This document shows, piece by piece, positions 14,957 through 22,616 of a stretch of DNA of 35,048 bases. The stretch covers positions 1 through 35,048 of the forward strand of contig JAUSKD010000036.1 of NCBI GenBank assembly GCA_030647195.1. The letters are read 5' to 3'. This DNA is from Candidatus Peribacter sp. GTDB taxonomy: Bacteria; Patescibacteriota; Gracilibacteria; Peribacterales; Peribacteraceae. Position 1 is the first letter of the stretch. Each line of letters starts with the position of its first letter. Under the pieces are notes generated by a model that saw nothing but the letters and a program-made list of their open reading frames with translations, was not told where the DNA came from and searched no databases. The translations under genes and the position numbers were made by a program.

Positions 14957-15913
14957 GTGCGTGCCTTCATCTTAGCCGGCGGCTTTGCCACCCGACTCTG
15001 GCCCTTAACCGAGAAACGCGCCAAGCCGTTACTGCCGCTGGCAGGCAGACCGCTCATCGACCACCTGCTCGGGCAGTTGCCTGCGGATCTGTCCGTAACG
15101 GTGAGCATCAACGCCGCGTTCGAAAAGAGCTTCGAACACTGGAAAGCACAGGGAAAACATCCGCACGTCGAGATCGTGGTGGAGCAGTCACGCAGGGATA
15201 CCGAGAAACTCGGTGCTCTCGGCGCCGTCGCGCAGTGGATCACGCAACGGAGCATCACCGAAGATGTGCTGCTGCTCACGGGTGACAACTTCTTCGGTTT
15301 TTCCATTCAGGAATTTTTGGGTCAGTACACGCCCGGACTGCCGCTCCTCGCCGCACACGATATCGGGGATCCCGGACGTGCGCAGAGCTTCGGCACCATT
15401 GTCCCTGCACCGGATGGCCGTCACGTTGCGGCATTCGAAGAGAAGCCCGTTCATCCGAAGAGCTCACTCGTCAGCACGGGGCTTTCGATTCTGCCAGCCG
15501 TGCATCTGCCGGCCGTCGTGGAGTATGCGCAGTCCAAACCCGATAACGTCGGAGGGATTTTCGAAGAGTTCCTGCGTCGCGGCATTCCCGTGGAGTTCAG
15601 GGCCTTCCGGGAACCCTGGTTCGACATCGGTTCGTTCGATGCCTATCTGGAAGCGACGCGCGCGCTCGTGGGCGACCGCGTGCTGCTGGGCCATGAAGCT
15701 GCGTGCGCGGAGACGAAGACGGAAGGATCCGTGGTGCTGGGCAATCATTCGGTCGTCCGCCACTCCACCCTGCGGAATGTCATCCTGTTTGAACACTGCT
15801 CTGTGGAGGACTGTGTGCTCACGGACTGTATTCTCGATGATCACTGCTCGCTTCGGGGCATTGACCTGTCCGCACAGATGCTGCGGGAAGGCACGATTCT
15901 CGAAAGAAAATAA
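14957..15913 (+). CDS. Sugar-1-phosphate nucleotidyltransferase
   Basis: The 318-residue protein has the N-terminal NTP-transferase signature FILAGGFATRLWPLTEKRAKPL, with the Gly-rich loop and catalytic Arg/Lys binding the NTP and metal, followed by LLLTGDNFF (metal-binding Asp) and FEEKP. From about residue 245 the sequence changes to hexapeptide-like repeats (VLGNHSVVRHSTLRNVILF, CSVEDCVLTDCILDDHCSL), a short left-handed beta-helix. Such enzymes make NDP-sugars (glucose, mannose or dTDP-type) for surface polysaccharide. The adjacent sugar-transferase-like gene agrees with an envelope role. Which nucleotide and sugar are used cannot be read here. Confidence 0.88.
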   Translation: MRAFILAGGFATRLWPLTEKRAKPLLPLAGRPLIDHLLGQLPADLSVTVSINAAFEKSFEHWKAQGKHPHVEIVVEQSRRDTEKLGALGAVAQWITQRSITEDVLLLTGDNFFGFSIQEFLGQYTPGLPLLAAHDIGDPGRAQSFGTIVPAPDGRHVAAFEEKPVHPKSSLVSTGLSILPAVHLPAVVEYAQSKPDNVGGIFEEFLRRGIPVEFRAFREPWFDIGSFDAYLEATRALVGDRVLLGHEAACAETKTEGSVVLGNHSVVRHSTLRNVILFEHCSVEDCVLTDCILDDHCSLRGIDLSAQMLREGTILERK

Positions 15914-15963
15914 CGCCGGACGTGTTTGCGGGCACGATTGCACTTCCCTACACTCCTTCTACT

Positions 15964-16620
15964 ATGCGGCGCCTCTTTCCGCTTGTCCTTCTCGCGCTCA
16001 CCCTCGCCGGGTGCGGCTCCAAGACCGTGCGTCTCTCTCTCACCTTCGACGTGCAGGATTCCGTGCAACGGACCGTCCTCTTGGAAGAGAGCAAAAAGGT
16101 GATCGAACGGCGTTTAAGCCGCTTCGAGGACGCGACCCCCTCACCGATGATCGTGGAAAACGGACAGAGCGGCTCGGTGTTGCTCTCTTTCGATGTGAAC
16201 AATGCGGAAGCGCGTACAACGCTCGTCTCGGAACTCCTCACTCCCTATGACCTGAGGTTGATGACGGCGAGCACGGGAACGGGGGATCTGTTTGTGGAGG
16301 ACCAGGGCTGGTTCACGGCGACGGGGCTCACGCAGCGCCAGATCGTCTGGACGGAGGGCAATGCCGATCAGAATGGCAAAGGAGTGGTACGGCTCGTGTT
16401 TTCGGACGAAGGCCGCGCAAAGCTGGCCACGGTCTTCCGGAGCAACCCCGGGGGAACCATGGGGCTCTTCGTCCATGACAGGCTGATGGCGAAAATGCCC
16501 ATCGATACCAAGGAACCGAAGAAAGAAATCGTCATCGCAGGCATCCCGGTGCCCGACATGGCCGGGATCTTCGCCGATGACGTGAATGTGGGAACGCACG
16601 TAACGTTCTCCCTCCCCTAA
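15964..16620 (+). CDS. Lipoprotein resembling the SecD periplasmic domain
   Basis: The 218-residue protein starts at ATG 15964 with a lipoprotein signal (RRLFPLVLLALTLAGC). The mature part parallels the periplasmic region of SecD: TVLLEESKKVIERRLSRFE matches the helix of SecD that precedes the RINALGVSE motif, and LVFSDEGRAKLATVFR ... MGLFVHDRLMAKMPI matches SecD FDDEGAKLFQTLT ... IAIFVGGDLVSAPT in the next gene (residues ~540-565). It has no membrane helices apart from the signal. Lying directly before secD, it is probably a duplicated, lipid-anchored SecD P1-type domain acting at the translocon exit. This relation is a reading by eye. Confidence 0.75.
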   Translation: MRRLFPLVLLALTLAGCGSKTVRLSLTFDVQDSVQRTVLLEESKKVIERRLSRFEDATPSPMIVENGQSGSVLLSFDVNNAEARTTLVSELLTPYDLRLMTASTGTGDLFVEDQGWFTATGLTQRQIVWTEGNADQNGKGVVRLVFSDEGRAKLATVFRSNPGGTMGLFVHDRLMAKMPIDTKEPKKEIVIAGIPVPDMAGIFADDVNVGTHVTFSLP

Positions 16621-16622
16621 AG

Positions 16623-16654
16623 CCCTACCCCTATCCCTACTCCTAACCCTAACC
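16623..16654 (+). repeat. Hexamer CCCTAA-type tandem repeat E, copy 1
   Basis: Exact period 6: CCCTAC, CCCTAT, CCCTAC, TCCTAA, CCCTAA, CC, ending immediately at the secD ATG. It fills the whole gap between the lipoprotein stop and secD. Related copies are at 26760-26791 and 29094-29126. Confidence 0.85.
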
Positions 16655-19096
16655 ATGGACTCCAATCGTCGCTACATCTGGCCCGTCACCGCAGGCATCA
16701 TCGGGCTCCTGTTCCTCTTCATCGCTCTGCCGGACAACCTGAAGGCATGGGCCCCGGGAATCCTGCGTGCACCCACCTTCCATTTCGGTCTGGATCTGGT
16801 CGGGGGAACACAACTGGACTTCCGTATCTCGGAGCAGGAGATTAATGACCAAATCGGCCGGCTGGAAACGGAGATCGAGCAATTGAAAAATCAGAACGCA
16901 GGGTCCGAAAAGATTTCCATCCTTGAACTCCAGCTGCAGAGCACCAAGCAGCAGAAAACAGCGATCGTGGAATCCATCCGCACCGTCCTCGAGCGACGCA
17001 TCAACGCGCTCGGCGTGAGCGAGGCGGTGATCACGCCTTCCTACATGGGTGACGAAAAGCACCTGCTCGTGGAGTGCCCGGGCGTCGTGGATACGCAGAA
17101 GTGCATTGCCACCGTGGGCAAGACCATCCAGCTGGAATTCAAGGAGGAATTCACCGAAGCGACGAAAGAATTCGAGCAGGGGGTCCGCGACCGTGCGGAC
17201 GCCGCCCTGCGCCGCATTACCGTCAGCGGTGCCACGCTCCCCACCGTGGGGCAGGACCTCGGCTCCACGCTCGGCGTGGCCTTCAGCGACACACAGTGGT
17301 TCTTCAAAAAGGACCTGCCGAAGGGACTGGAGGATCTGTGGTCTGCACCGGTCGGAAAGGTGCTGAAGCGCGAAGGCTCCATCGTGGTTCCGCAGCAGGA
17401 TGAGAAGGGCCAGGTCACCGAAAAGACAATTGCAGGCATCTTTCTGGCCGAAGCCGTAGAGCCCAAGACGCAGACCGGCCGCCTCGTGCAGGAAGCTCCG
17501 ACTGCCTTCGGCATCCTGGCCAGGGAACGGCATCTCACCTACACACCGCATCAGGAGGTTCCCCTGGATGCGAAAGTGGATCCTGCCATTGTGGGCATGC
17601 TGCAGTCGATGACACCGGGCGATCTGAAAACGGTGAGTGTGGGCGCAAACTCGGCTGCGCTGCTCTTCCTCCGCCTGCGTAACCCCGGACAGGAGCAAAT
17701 GGCCGCCAGCCATATTCTCCTTTCCTTCAAGGGAGCTTCGGCGGTGAGTGACAAAGTGACCCGCTCAAAAGAAGAAGCGCTCACGCTGGCGAAAGACATC
17801 AAGAGTCAGCTCGACAAGGGTGCGGATTTTGCCACCCTCGCCAAGAAGTACTCGGATGACGGCAGTGGAAAATCGGGCGGCAGTCTGGGAACGTTCGTAC
17901 GCGGCGCGATGGTGGCTCCCTTCGAGCAGGCCGCTTTCGCCCTCACGCAGGACGGAATCAGTGAACCGGTAGAGTCGCAGTTCGGGTACCACATCATCCG
18001 CGCGGACCGTGCCGCTGCGCGCTCCTTTGATATCGCTTCCTACGATGAGCTCAGGTTCAGTGGCACCGACGCGAAAACGCAGGCGGATGCCGCAATGGCG
18101 GATCTGCAGGCAGGGAAAGTGCGGCAGGTGGAGGACGCCCTCGCGCTGCGCACGCTGTTCTTCTCGCTCCTCCCGACCGGGTGGAAGGATACCACGCTCA
18201 ACGGCAAGCACTTCCGCTCCGCGGCCGTGACCATGGACCCCACGACGAATCTGCCCGTCGTGCAGATCGCCTTCGACGACGAGGGCGCCAAGCTCTTCCA
18301 GACGCTCACCAAGAATAATGTCGGCAAGAGGATCGCGATCTTCGTGGGTGGCGACCTGGTTTCGGCCCCTACGGTGCAGACGGAGATTGCCGGCGGCACG
18401 GCCATTATCACGGGTAGCGGCAATATCGAAGAGGCCCAGAAACTCGCTCAGGACCTCAACACCGGAGCGATCCCTGCCCCCATCTACCTCGCCGGCCAGC
18501 ACACCATCGAAGCCACACTCGGCAGCGAGGCGCTCTCTGCATCTCTCAAGGCCGCGCTCATCGGCATCATCATCCTGATGATCTACATGATCATCCTCTA
18601 CCGCTTCTTGGGCGTTCTGGCCGACATCGCACTCGTCGGGTACGCACTCCTCTTCGTCGTCATCTTAAAACTCCCGCTGTTCTTCTTCTCGAGCCAGTAC
18701 ATCGTGCTGACCGTGGCGGGCATGGCCGGAATCATTCTGTCGCTCGGCATGGCGGTGGATGCGAACGTGCTCATCTTCGAGCGCATCAAGGAAGAGCTGC
18801 GCAAGGGCAAACTGGTGACCACGGCGGTCGAAATCGGCTTCAAGCGTGCCTGGCCCTCGATCCGCGACGGCAATGCTTCCACGCTCCTGACGTGCGCCAT
18901 TCTCTTCATCATCGGCACCTCCATCGTGCGCGGCTTCTCGATCACGCTGAGTATGGGCGTGCTGATGTCGATGCTCACGGCAATCGTCATGACGCGCTGG
19001 CTCATCCGCAAGACCTCGCACCTGGCATTCGCGAAGAACTCGTATCTTCTTGCAGGGATCCGAACGCAGCATCAAGTGGACATGCCACCGCAGTGA
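16655..19096 (+). CDS. secD: Protein translocase subunit SecD with inserted PPIC (parvulin) domain
   Basis: The 813-residue protein is SecD by its first helix, FGLDLVGGTQLDFRI, RRINALGVSEAVI, the FDDEGAKLF segment (541-549), IYLAGQHTIEATLG, five C-terminal helices and DANVLIFERIKEEL (Asp702). SecD uses the proton gradient to pull exported proteins through SecYEG. Between the two halves of the periplasmic domain, roughly 160 to 500, lies an extra region. Residues ~349-452 are a complete rotamase domain: ASHILLSF, GADFATLAKKYSDD, GGSLGTFVRGAMVAPFEQ, FGYHIIRAD. A weaker parvulin-like end (FFKKDLPKGLEDL) lies near 210-225. The protein is thus a SecD-prolyl isomerase fusion. No secF is in the window. 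Confidence 0.93.
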   Translation: MDSNRRYIWPVTAGIIGLLFLFIALPDNLKAWAPGILRAPTFHFGLDLVGGTQLDFRISEQEINDQIGRLETEIEQLKNQNAGSEKISILELQLQSTKQQKTAIVESIRTVLERRINALGVSEAVITPSYMGDEKHLLVECPGVVDTQKCIATVGKTIQLEFKEEFTEATKEFEQGVRDRADAALRRITVSGATLPTVGQDLGSTLGVAFSDTQWFFKKDLPKGLEDLWSAPVGKVLKREGSIVVPQQDEKGQVTEKTIAGIFLAEAVEPKTQTGRLVQEAPTAFGILARERHLTYTPHQEVPLDAKVDPAIVGMLQSMTPGDLKTVSVGANSAALLFLRLRNPGQEQMAASHILLSFKGASAVSDKVTRSKEEALTLAKDIKSQLDKGADFATLAKKYSDDGSGKSGGSLGTFVRGAMVAPFEQAAFALTQDGISEPVESQFGYHIIRADRAAARSFDIASYDELRFSGTDAKTQADAAMADLQAGKVRQVEDALALRTLFFSLLPTGWKDTTLNGKHFRSAAVTMDPTTNLPVVQIAFDDEGAKLFQTLTKNNVGKRIAIFVGGDLVSAPTVQTEIAGGTAIITGSGNIEEAQKLAQDLNTGAIPAPIYLAGQHTIEATLGSEALSASLKAALIGIIILMIYMIILYRFLGVLADIALVGYALLFVVILKLPLFFFSSQYIVLTVAGMAGIILSLGMAVDANVLIFERIKEELRKGKLVTTAVEIGFKRAWPSIRDGNASTLLTCAILFIIGTSIVRGFSITLSMGVLMSMLTAIVMTRWLIRKTSHLAFAKNSYLLAGIRTQHQVDMPPQ

Positions 19097-19716
19097 GCAG
19101 TCTCCACGATAGCCGGAAATGGCTTAATATCATTAAATGTGTTATAATTGAATTCTTGAGATATCCAAAACTCACCATTCTCCTCGGCACTTTCGTAGCA
19201 GCCTACTTCTTGCACGAGGTAAGGGTATTTGATCAATTCATTCAACTCTTTGGCGGGCATGGCTACTGGACGATGCTTGTTGCTGGACTGACCTATAGTT
19301 TCGGGTTCACTGCAGCATTCGGCACAGCACTGATCGTAGAGCTGTCCCCCTCAGTTGATCCGGTCCTCGGCGCGATCGTCGGAGGATTGGGCGCAGCTTT
19401 CACGGACATCGGCATCTTCTCTCTCGTCCGCTCGTCGATGTTCAGTGATGAGATCGGTCAACTGAAGGCCTCTCGAATCGTCCTGCGCATACGCGAATCG
19501 CTTCGGAATTCCATTCCATCGAAAAGAATGAGGCATGTTCTTCTCTGGATCTCAGCAGGCATCATCATCGCCTCCCCGCTGCCGGATGAATTCGGCGTGA
19601 CACTTGTGAGCGCAATCAGTCCACTGCGATTGCGATGGTTCCCCTTGCTCTGTCTGGTCCTCAACACCCTCGGAATTCTCATAGTCCTCTCCGGAACAAA
19701 AATGATGATGGGATGA
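19093..19716 (+). CDS. Multi-pass membrane protein of unknown function
   Basis: A frame of about 207 residues starts at GTG 19093, overlapping the secD stop by 4 bases (GTGA); a later TTG start near 19155 is possible because TATAAT occurs at 19143-19148. Four to five hydrophobic segments are seen (LTILLGTFVAAYFL, YWTMLVAGLTYSFGFTAAFG, VLGAIVGGLGAAFTDIGIF, VLLWISAGIIIASPLPDEFG, LLCLVLNTLGILIVLSG). The glycine-rich helix pair and the SPLPDEFG segment recall small exporter or DedA-type membrane proteins, but no family is assigned. It is not SecF: the SecF motifs are absent. The first 60 bases are clearly more AT-rich than secD. Confidence 0.6.
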   Translation: MSSLHDSRKWLNIIKCVIIEFLRYPKLTILLGTFVAAYFLHEVRVFDQFIQLFGGHGYWTMLVAGLTYSFGFTAAFGTALIVELSPSVDPVLGAIVGGLGAAFTDIGIFSLVRSSMFSDEIGQLKASRIVLRIRESLRNSIPSKRMRHVLLWISAGIIIASPLPDEFGVTLVSAISPLRLRWFPLLCLVLNTLGILIVLSGTKMMMG

Positions 19717-19721
19717 CAATA

Positions 19722-21095
19722 CTACCGTGCAATCCTGAGCAGTCTCTTCAGGAATGGCGTACGGATGATGACATCGGCAGCCGCAGCAAGAACAGAATCT
19801 TCCGTACAGAAAGCCACCCCCACTCCGGCAAACTTCACCATGCAGAGGTCATTGAAGCTGTCACCGACAGCGATAGTGTTGGCCAATTCAATGCCCTGCC
19901 GCTTGGCAAGGTGCAACATGGCGTTTGATTTGCAGAAATCGTGCGGACAGAGGCTCTGCTCGACATGTAGCAGAAAAGAAGGCATCTTCACCTCACCAGT
20001 CGCAACACTATTGGAAAACTCCAACTCGTTGCCCAAGCCAAAATCTGCACTGATTTTCTGTTGCACATGCAGCGCAACAAAATCGTAACTGTCGGTAATA
20101 ATTCCTGTGAAGTAACCCCGCTTCTTAAGACTTGCAATCACTTCTGCAGCATCGGGCACGATGGGAATCGCATCGGTGATCTCGATGAGCTCCGCAATGG
20201 TTCTCCCTTTCAGAAGCTGGGCGATTTTTTTCGTGCGCACGACATCCGTCTTCTCGGAAGAGCGAAGCTCCCGCAACTTTTCCTCAAACCCGAACTTCCG
20301 GGCGGCATGGTCGATGAATCTTCCGCGCAGAAGCGTATTGTCCATGTCAAACACTACCATCTTCTTAAGGTGGCTCACGCTCTCCCGGATGGCTAAATCC
20401 ATCTGATCGCGCACCACCCGAATGACCTCAAGAGAACTCAGGGACGATGAAGGCAGGCGGCTTGCACGCTTCAGGATCGCCCGTGCAACCTCGCGGGCCA
20501 TGGGAGAAAGCTCGGACCATGTTTTGGATTTGTGTGCAATCGATCCGATGGGCACTTCCACTATTCTCGACCCTTGGAGATGAGCATCAATGAGCAGGCC
20601 AATGTCCACCCCGTAGTCATTCTCGAAGGAAAGCTTTTCCAGTACGGACCTCCTGACGGCGATCATGCCGCTGAGCGGTTGGGAGAAATGGCTGAGAGCG
20701 GGAATAAGGAGCGTCAGAAGTGGCTTGGCAACAAGTTCCGTGACACGACCGGCCTCGCGCTCGAATGTCGCCTTAGTAAAATCTGCTTCATCGCGAATGA
20801 TGGGGCCAACCAGCTGCTCAATCGCCTGCGCATCGTACGACTGCACATCCGCATCCAGAAACACGACAATGTCCCCTTTTGACAGCAGGAAACCGTCGCG
20901 CATGGATGCCCCCTTCCCCAATCGGGTACTCGTGACGACCTTTGCGCCTGCATGCTTCGCACACTCGATGGTACGATCGAGGGATTTATCGTCAATGACG
21001 ATTACTTCTCCGACAGAGGGCGATCGCCGCGCAAACGCAACAACACCCTCAACCGTCCTCTCCTCGTTAAGAGTGGGAATGACTACCGAAATCAC
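19722..21095 (-). CDS. GpgS-like glycosyltransferase fused to HAD phosphatase
   Basis: Residues 1-~225 are a GT-A glycosyltransferase: VVIPTLNEERTV, VIDDKSLDRT, the metal-binding DAD at 81-83, and FEREAGRVTELVAKPLL ... QPLSGMIAVRRS ... YGVDIGLLID, which matches glucosyl-3-phosphoglycerate synthase better than ordinary GT2 enzymes. Residues ~245-457 are a SerB-like HAD phosphatase: nucleophile DMDNTL (Asp250), TDS (334), Lys389 and GDSFND (411-416). Inferred reaction: NDP-glucose + 3-phosphoglycerate to glucosyl-phosphoglycerate, then dephosphorylation to glucosylglycerate, a compatible solute and precursor, on one chain. Start GTG 21095. An alternative is an unrelated glycosyltransferase with a fused phosphatase. 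Confidence 0.82.
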   Translation of the reverse strand: MISVVIPTLNEERTVEGVVAFARRSPSVGEVIVIDDKSLDRTIECAKHAGAKVVTSTRLGKGASMRDGFLLSKGDIVVFLDADVQSYDAQAIEQLVGPIIRDEADFTKATFEREAGRVTELVAKPLLTLLIPALSHFSQPLSGMIAVRRSVLEKLSFENDYGVDIGLLIDAHLQGSRIVEVPIGSIAHKSKTWSELSPMAREVARAILKRASRLPSSSLSSLEVIRVVRDQMDLAIRESVSHLKKMVVFDMDNTLLRGRFIDHAARKFGFEEKLRELRSSEKTDVVRTKKIAQLLKGRTIAELIEITDAIPIVPDAAEVIASLKKRGYFTGIITDSYDFVALHVQQKISADFGLGNELEFSNSVATGEVKMPSFLLHVEQSLCPHDFCKSNAMLHLAKRQGIELANTIAVGDSFNDLCMVKFAGVGVAFCTEDSVLAAAADVIIRTPFLKRLLRIAR

Positions 21096-21141
21096 ATCTC
21101 AAGACTAGCGTATTTTCTCCATCAGAAAAATCTGAATTCGA

Positions 21142-21618
21142 CTACTTCTTGTTCCCGCAGCAGTGCTTGAATTTAACCGAAGTGCCCTCCGGCCTCTGCG
21201 CTCCGCACGGACAGGGGGCATTGCGACCAACGTGTGGCTGTGATGCTTTCATCTGCTCCCTCCTCTGAATCATCGCAACGGCATCCCCGATGCCCCTGGC
21301 ATCATCCACCTCTCTTCCTTCGAGGAGAGCGAAAAGCTCCTCGGCATCCTTGTTGCCCAGAAGACGATCGCGCATTCCCTGGGGAACCCAGGAAAGAATG
21401 GTATTGATGCGATCGAGGATCTCCCGCTTCTGCTGCACCGGATCCAGGGACTGTGAGGAACGGGAAGCCATACGCAGGATGCGTACTCCCAGGCCAATGC
21501 ATGATAATCGCAGCTTCCACGAAAACCCCAGCCGCTCGGAATCAATTCTCTCTTTCGACCGTTGTCCCTCGCCTGTGGCATCCGGATTCTGTTTCTCTCG
21601 CGGGCGTTCGATACTCAT
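21142..21618 (-). CDS. SEC-C motif protein
   Basis: The 158-residue protein ends with a SEC-C zinc-binding motif: GRNAPCPCGAQ followed by KFKHCCG, the CxCx(n)CC pattern known from the SecA C-terminus, where it binds Zn and SecB or ribosomes. The first 125 residues are charged and helical, with no family recognised; LLGNKDAEELFALLEGREVDDARGI forms an acidic helical part. It is not SecA (far too short). The N-terminus (SIERPREKQNPDATGEGQRS) looks disordered, so the true start may be the ATG/GTG further in. SEC-C tails occur on many small proteins of unknown function. Confidence 0.75.
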   Translation of the reverse strand: MSIERPREKQNPDATGEGQRSKERIDSERLGFSWKLRLSCIGLGVRILRMASRSSQSLDPVQQKREILDRINTILSWVPQGMRDRLLGNKDAEELFALLEGREVDDARGIGDAVAMIQRREQMKASQPHVGRNAPCPCGAQRPEGTSVKFKHCCGNKK

Positions 21619-21651
21619 ACATTGGAAAAGAAACGTTCGATGCGAAATGCT

Positions 21652-22293
21652 TCAGGCAGCAGTCGCCACCTGCACTCCTCCGTTCTTCCTGGCTTCAAGC
21701 TCACGGAATTTGCCTGCGCGCACCAATGCCCGGTCCTGCTCATCCATCGTCACCCGGGCGAACCCGCGATATTCATCCGACAGGAAATCGATGCGCTTCT
21801 GGCGCGAAATGGCAGCCATTTCGCGGATGGCGCGCGCGTCGTACGTCCGGGCATCGATAGTGATCGTTTCCGCATCGGCCTGAGCGGATTGCTGCGTGTG
21901 CTCCTGCTCGTGCACGAGAATATCCTGCGCCTTCTCACGATCGACGATGCGGTCCCCGCCTGCGAGCTTCTGCGGATCGATACGAATCACATCCGTCCCC
22001 AGCTGCGCCTCACCCGCGACATCCTCATCCAGCTTTTGGAGCGTCAGAGAAGAACCGTGGAATGCTTCGCCCAGATCGTCGGCAGCATGCTCCAGCTCGT
22101 CTGCTGTCTCTGCCCGCTCTTCGGGAACACTATGCTCCAGGGCAGTCGCGACATCGCTGCGGGTGGTATCGGTCAGGCCCTGGCGCACCTCTGCTGCCTG
22201 CTCGATGAGACGGGCTTTGAGCGCATCGACCGATCCTTCATGCTGCTCCGCAACCTCATCATAGAGTGCCTGTGCGTGCTCACGGGATGCCAT
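21652..22293 (-). CDS. Helical protein with HEQEH zincin-like motif
   Basis: The 213-residue, very acidic protein has no signal peptide or membrane segment. The N-terminal ~110 residues are helical and rich in Ala, Glu and Arg. Then LVHEQEHTQQSAQAD carries HExxH followed by QQ, the pattern found in DUF4157-type metallopeptidase domains (HExxHxxQQ). A helix with RQKRIDFLSDEYRGFARV follows. It probably binds zinc; whether it is an active peptidase is open because no clear third ligand is assigned. ATG 22293 is used; GTG 22299 would add two residues. The neighbouring SEC-C gene lies 33 bases downstream on the same strand. Confidence 0.6.
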   Translation of the reverse strand: MASREHAQALYDEVAEQHEGSVDALKARLIEQAAEVRQGLTDTTRSDVATALEHSVPEERAETADELEHAADDLGEAFHGSSLTLQKLDEDVAGEAQLGTDVIRIDPQKLAGGDRIVDREKAQDILVHEQEHTQQSAQADAETITIDARTYDARAIREMAAISRQKRIDFLSDEYRGFARVTMDEQDRALVRAGKFRELEARKNGGVQVATAA

Positions 22294-22374
22294 ACGCACC
22301 CATCGTGACGGAGAAAAATCTTTTCACCAACCGTTTGGACGGCAAAGTGGAAAGGAAGTCTTAATTTGGCTAAT

Positions 22375-22575
22375 ACAAGCCAAAAATAAACACCTACAAA
22401 ACCGGCTGGAAGGGAGGGACCGGAGGGGAGGGAAACCCGCCCTGTCGGCCATAGCCTTGGCGACGGCTGAAGGTTTCCCGCCCAGCTTGGGTTAGGAAGG
22501 TGACGGGGGTGTCGGGGGGCTGAGGGAACCGAACTTTCTTTCCTTAAGCCCCCTGACAAAAGAAAAAGATACATA
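22375..22575 (+). repeat. Structured intergenic repeat B, copy 1
   Basis: This ~200-bp element recurs at 25150-25350 in the same orientation. It has an A/C-rich lead (AAATAAACACCTACAAAACC), a G-run block with four G tracts (22408-22431), a stem GGGAAACC/GGTTTCCC whose loop here holds a 30-nt insert, a conserved single-stranded-looking part (CCCAGCTTGGGTTAGGAAGG), and a long stem from GTCGGGGGGCTGAGGGAA to TTCCTTAAGCCCCCTGAC. On the minus strand it begins about 40 bases behind the folA stop. It fills the spacer together with ~80 bases of unremarkable sequence up to the HEQEH gene. Confidence 0.85.
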
Positions 22576-22616
22576 CAACTGTAAGCGAAAAATCTCCACC
22601 GGTCATTCGTAAGATG

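Noticed and set aside
16623-16654. True telomere or linear replicon end
   Set aside because: The arrays are short, internal, degenerate and lie between expressed core genes.
19093-19716. SecF as partner of SecD
   Set aside because: The usual SecF motifs (including a second DANVLIFE-like or FDRIRE segment and a P1 loop) are absent, and topology differs.
22173-22574. Minus-strand ORFs across repeat B (also 25066-25356)
   Set aside because: Same reason: shared DNA repeat, low-complexity Pro/Ser/Gly products, frame shifted by loop inserts in one copy.
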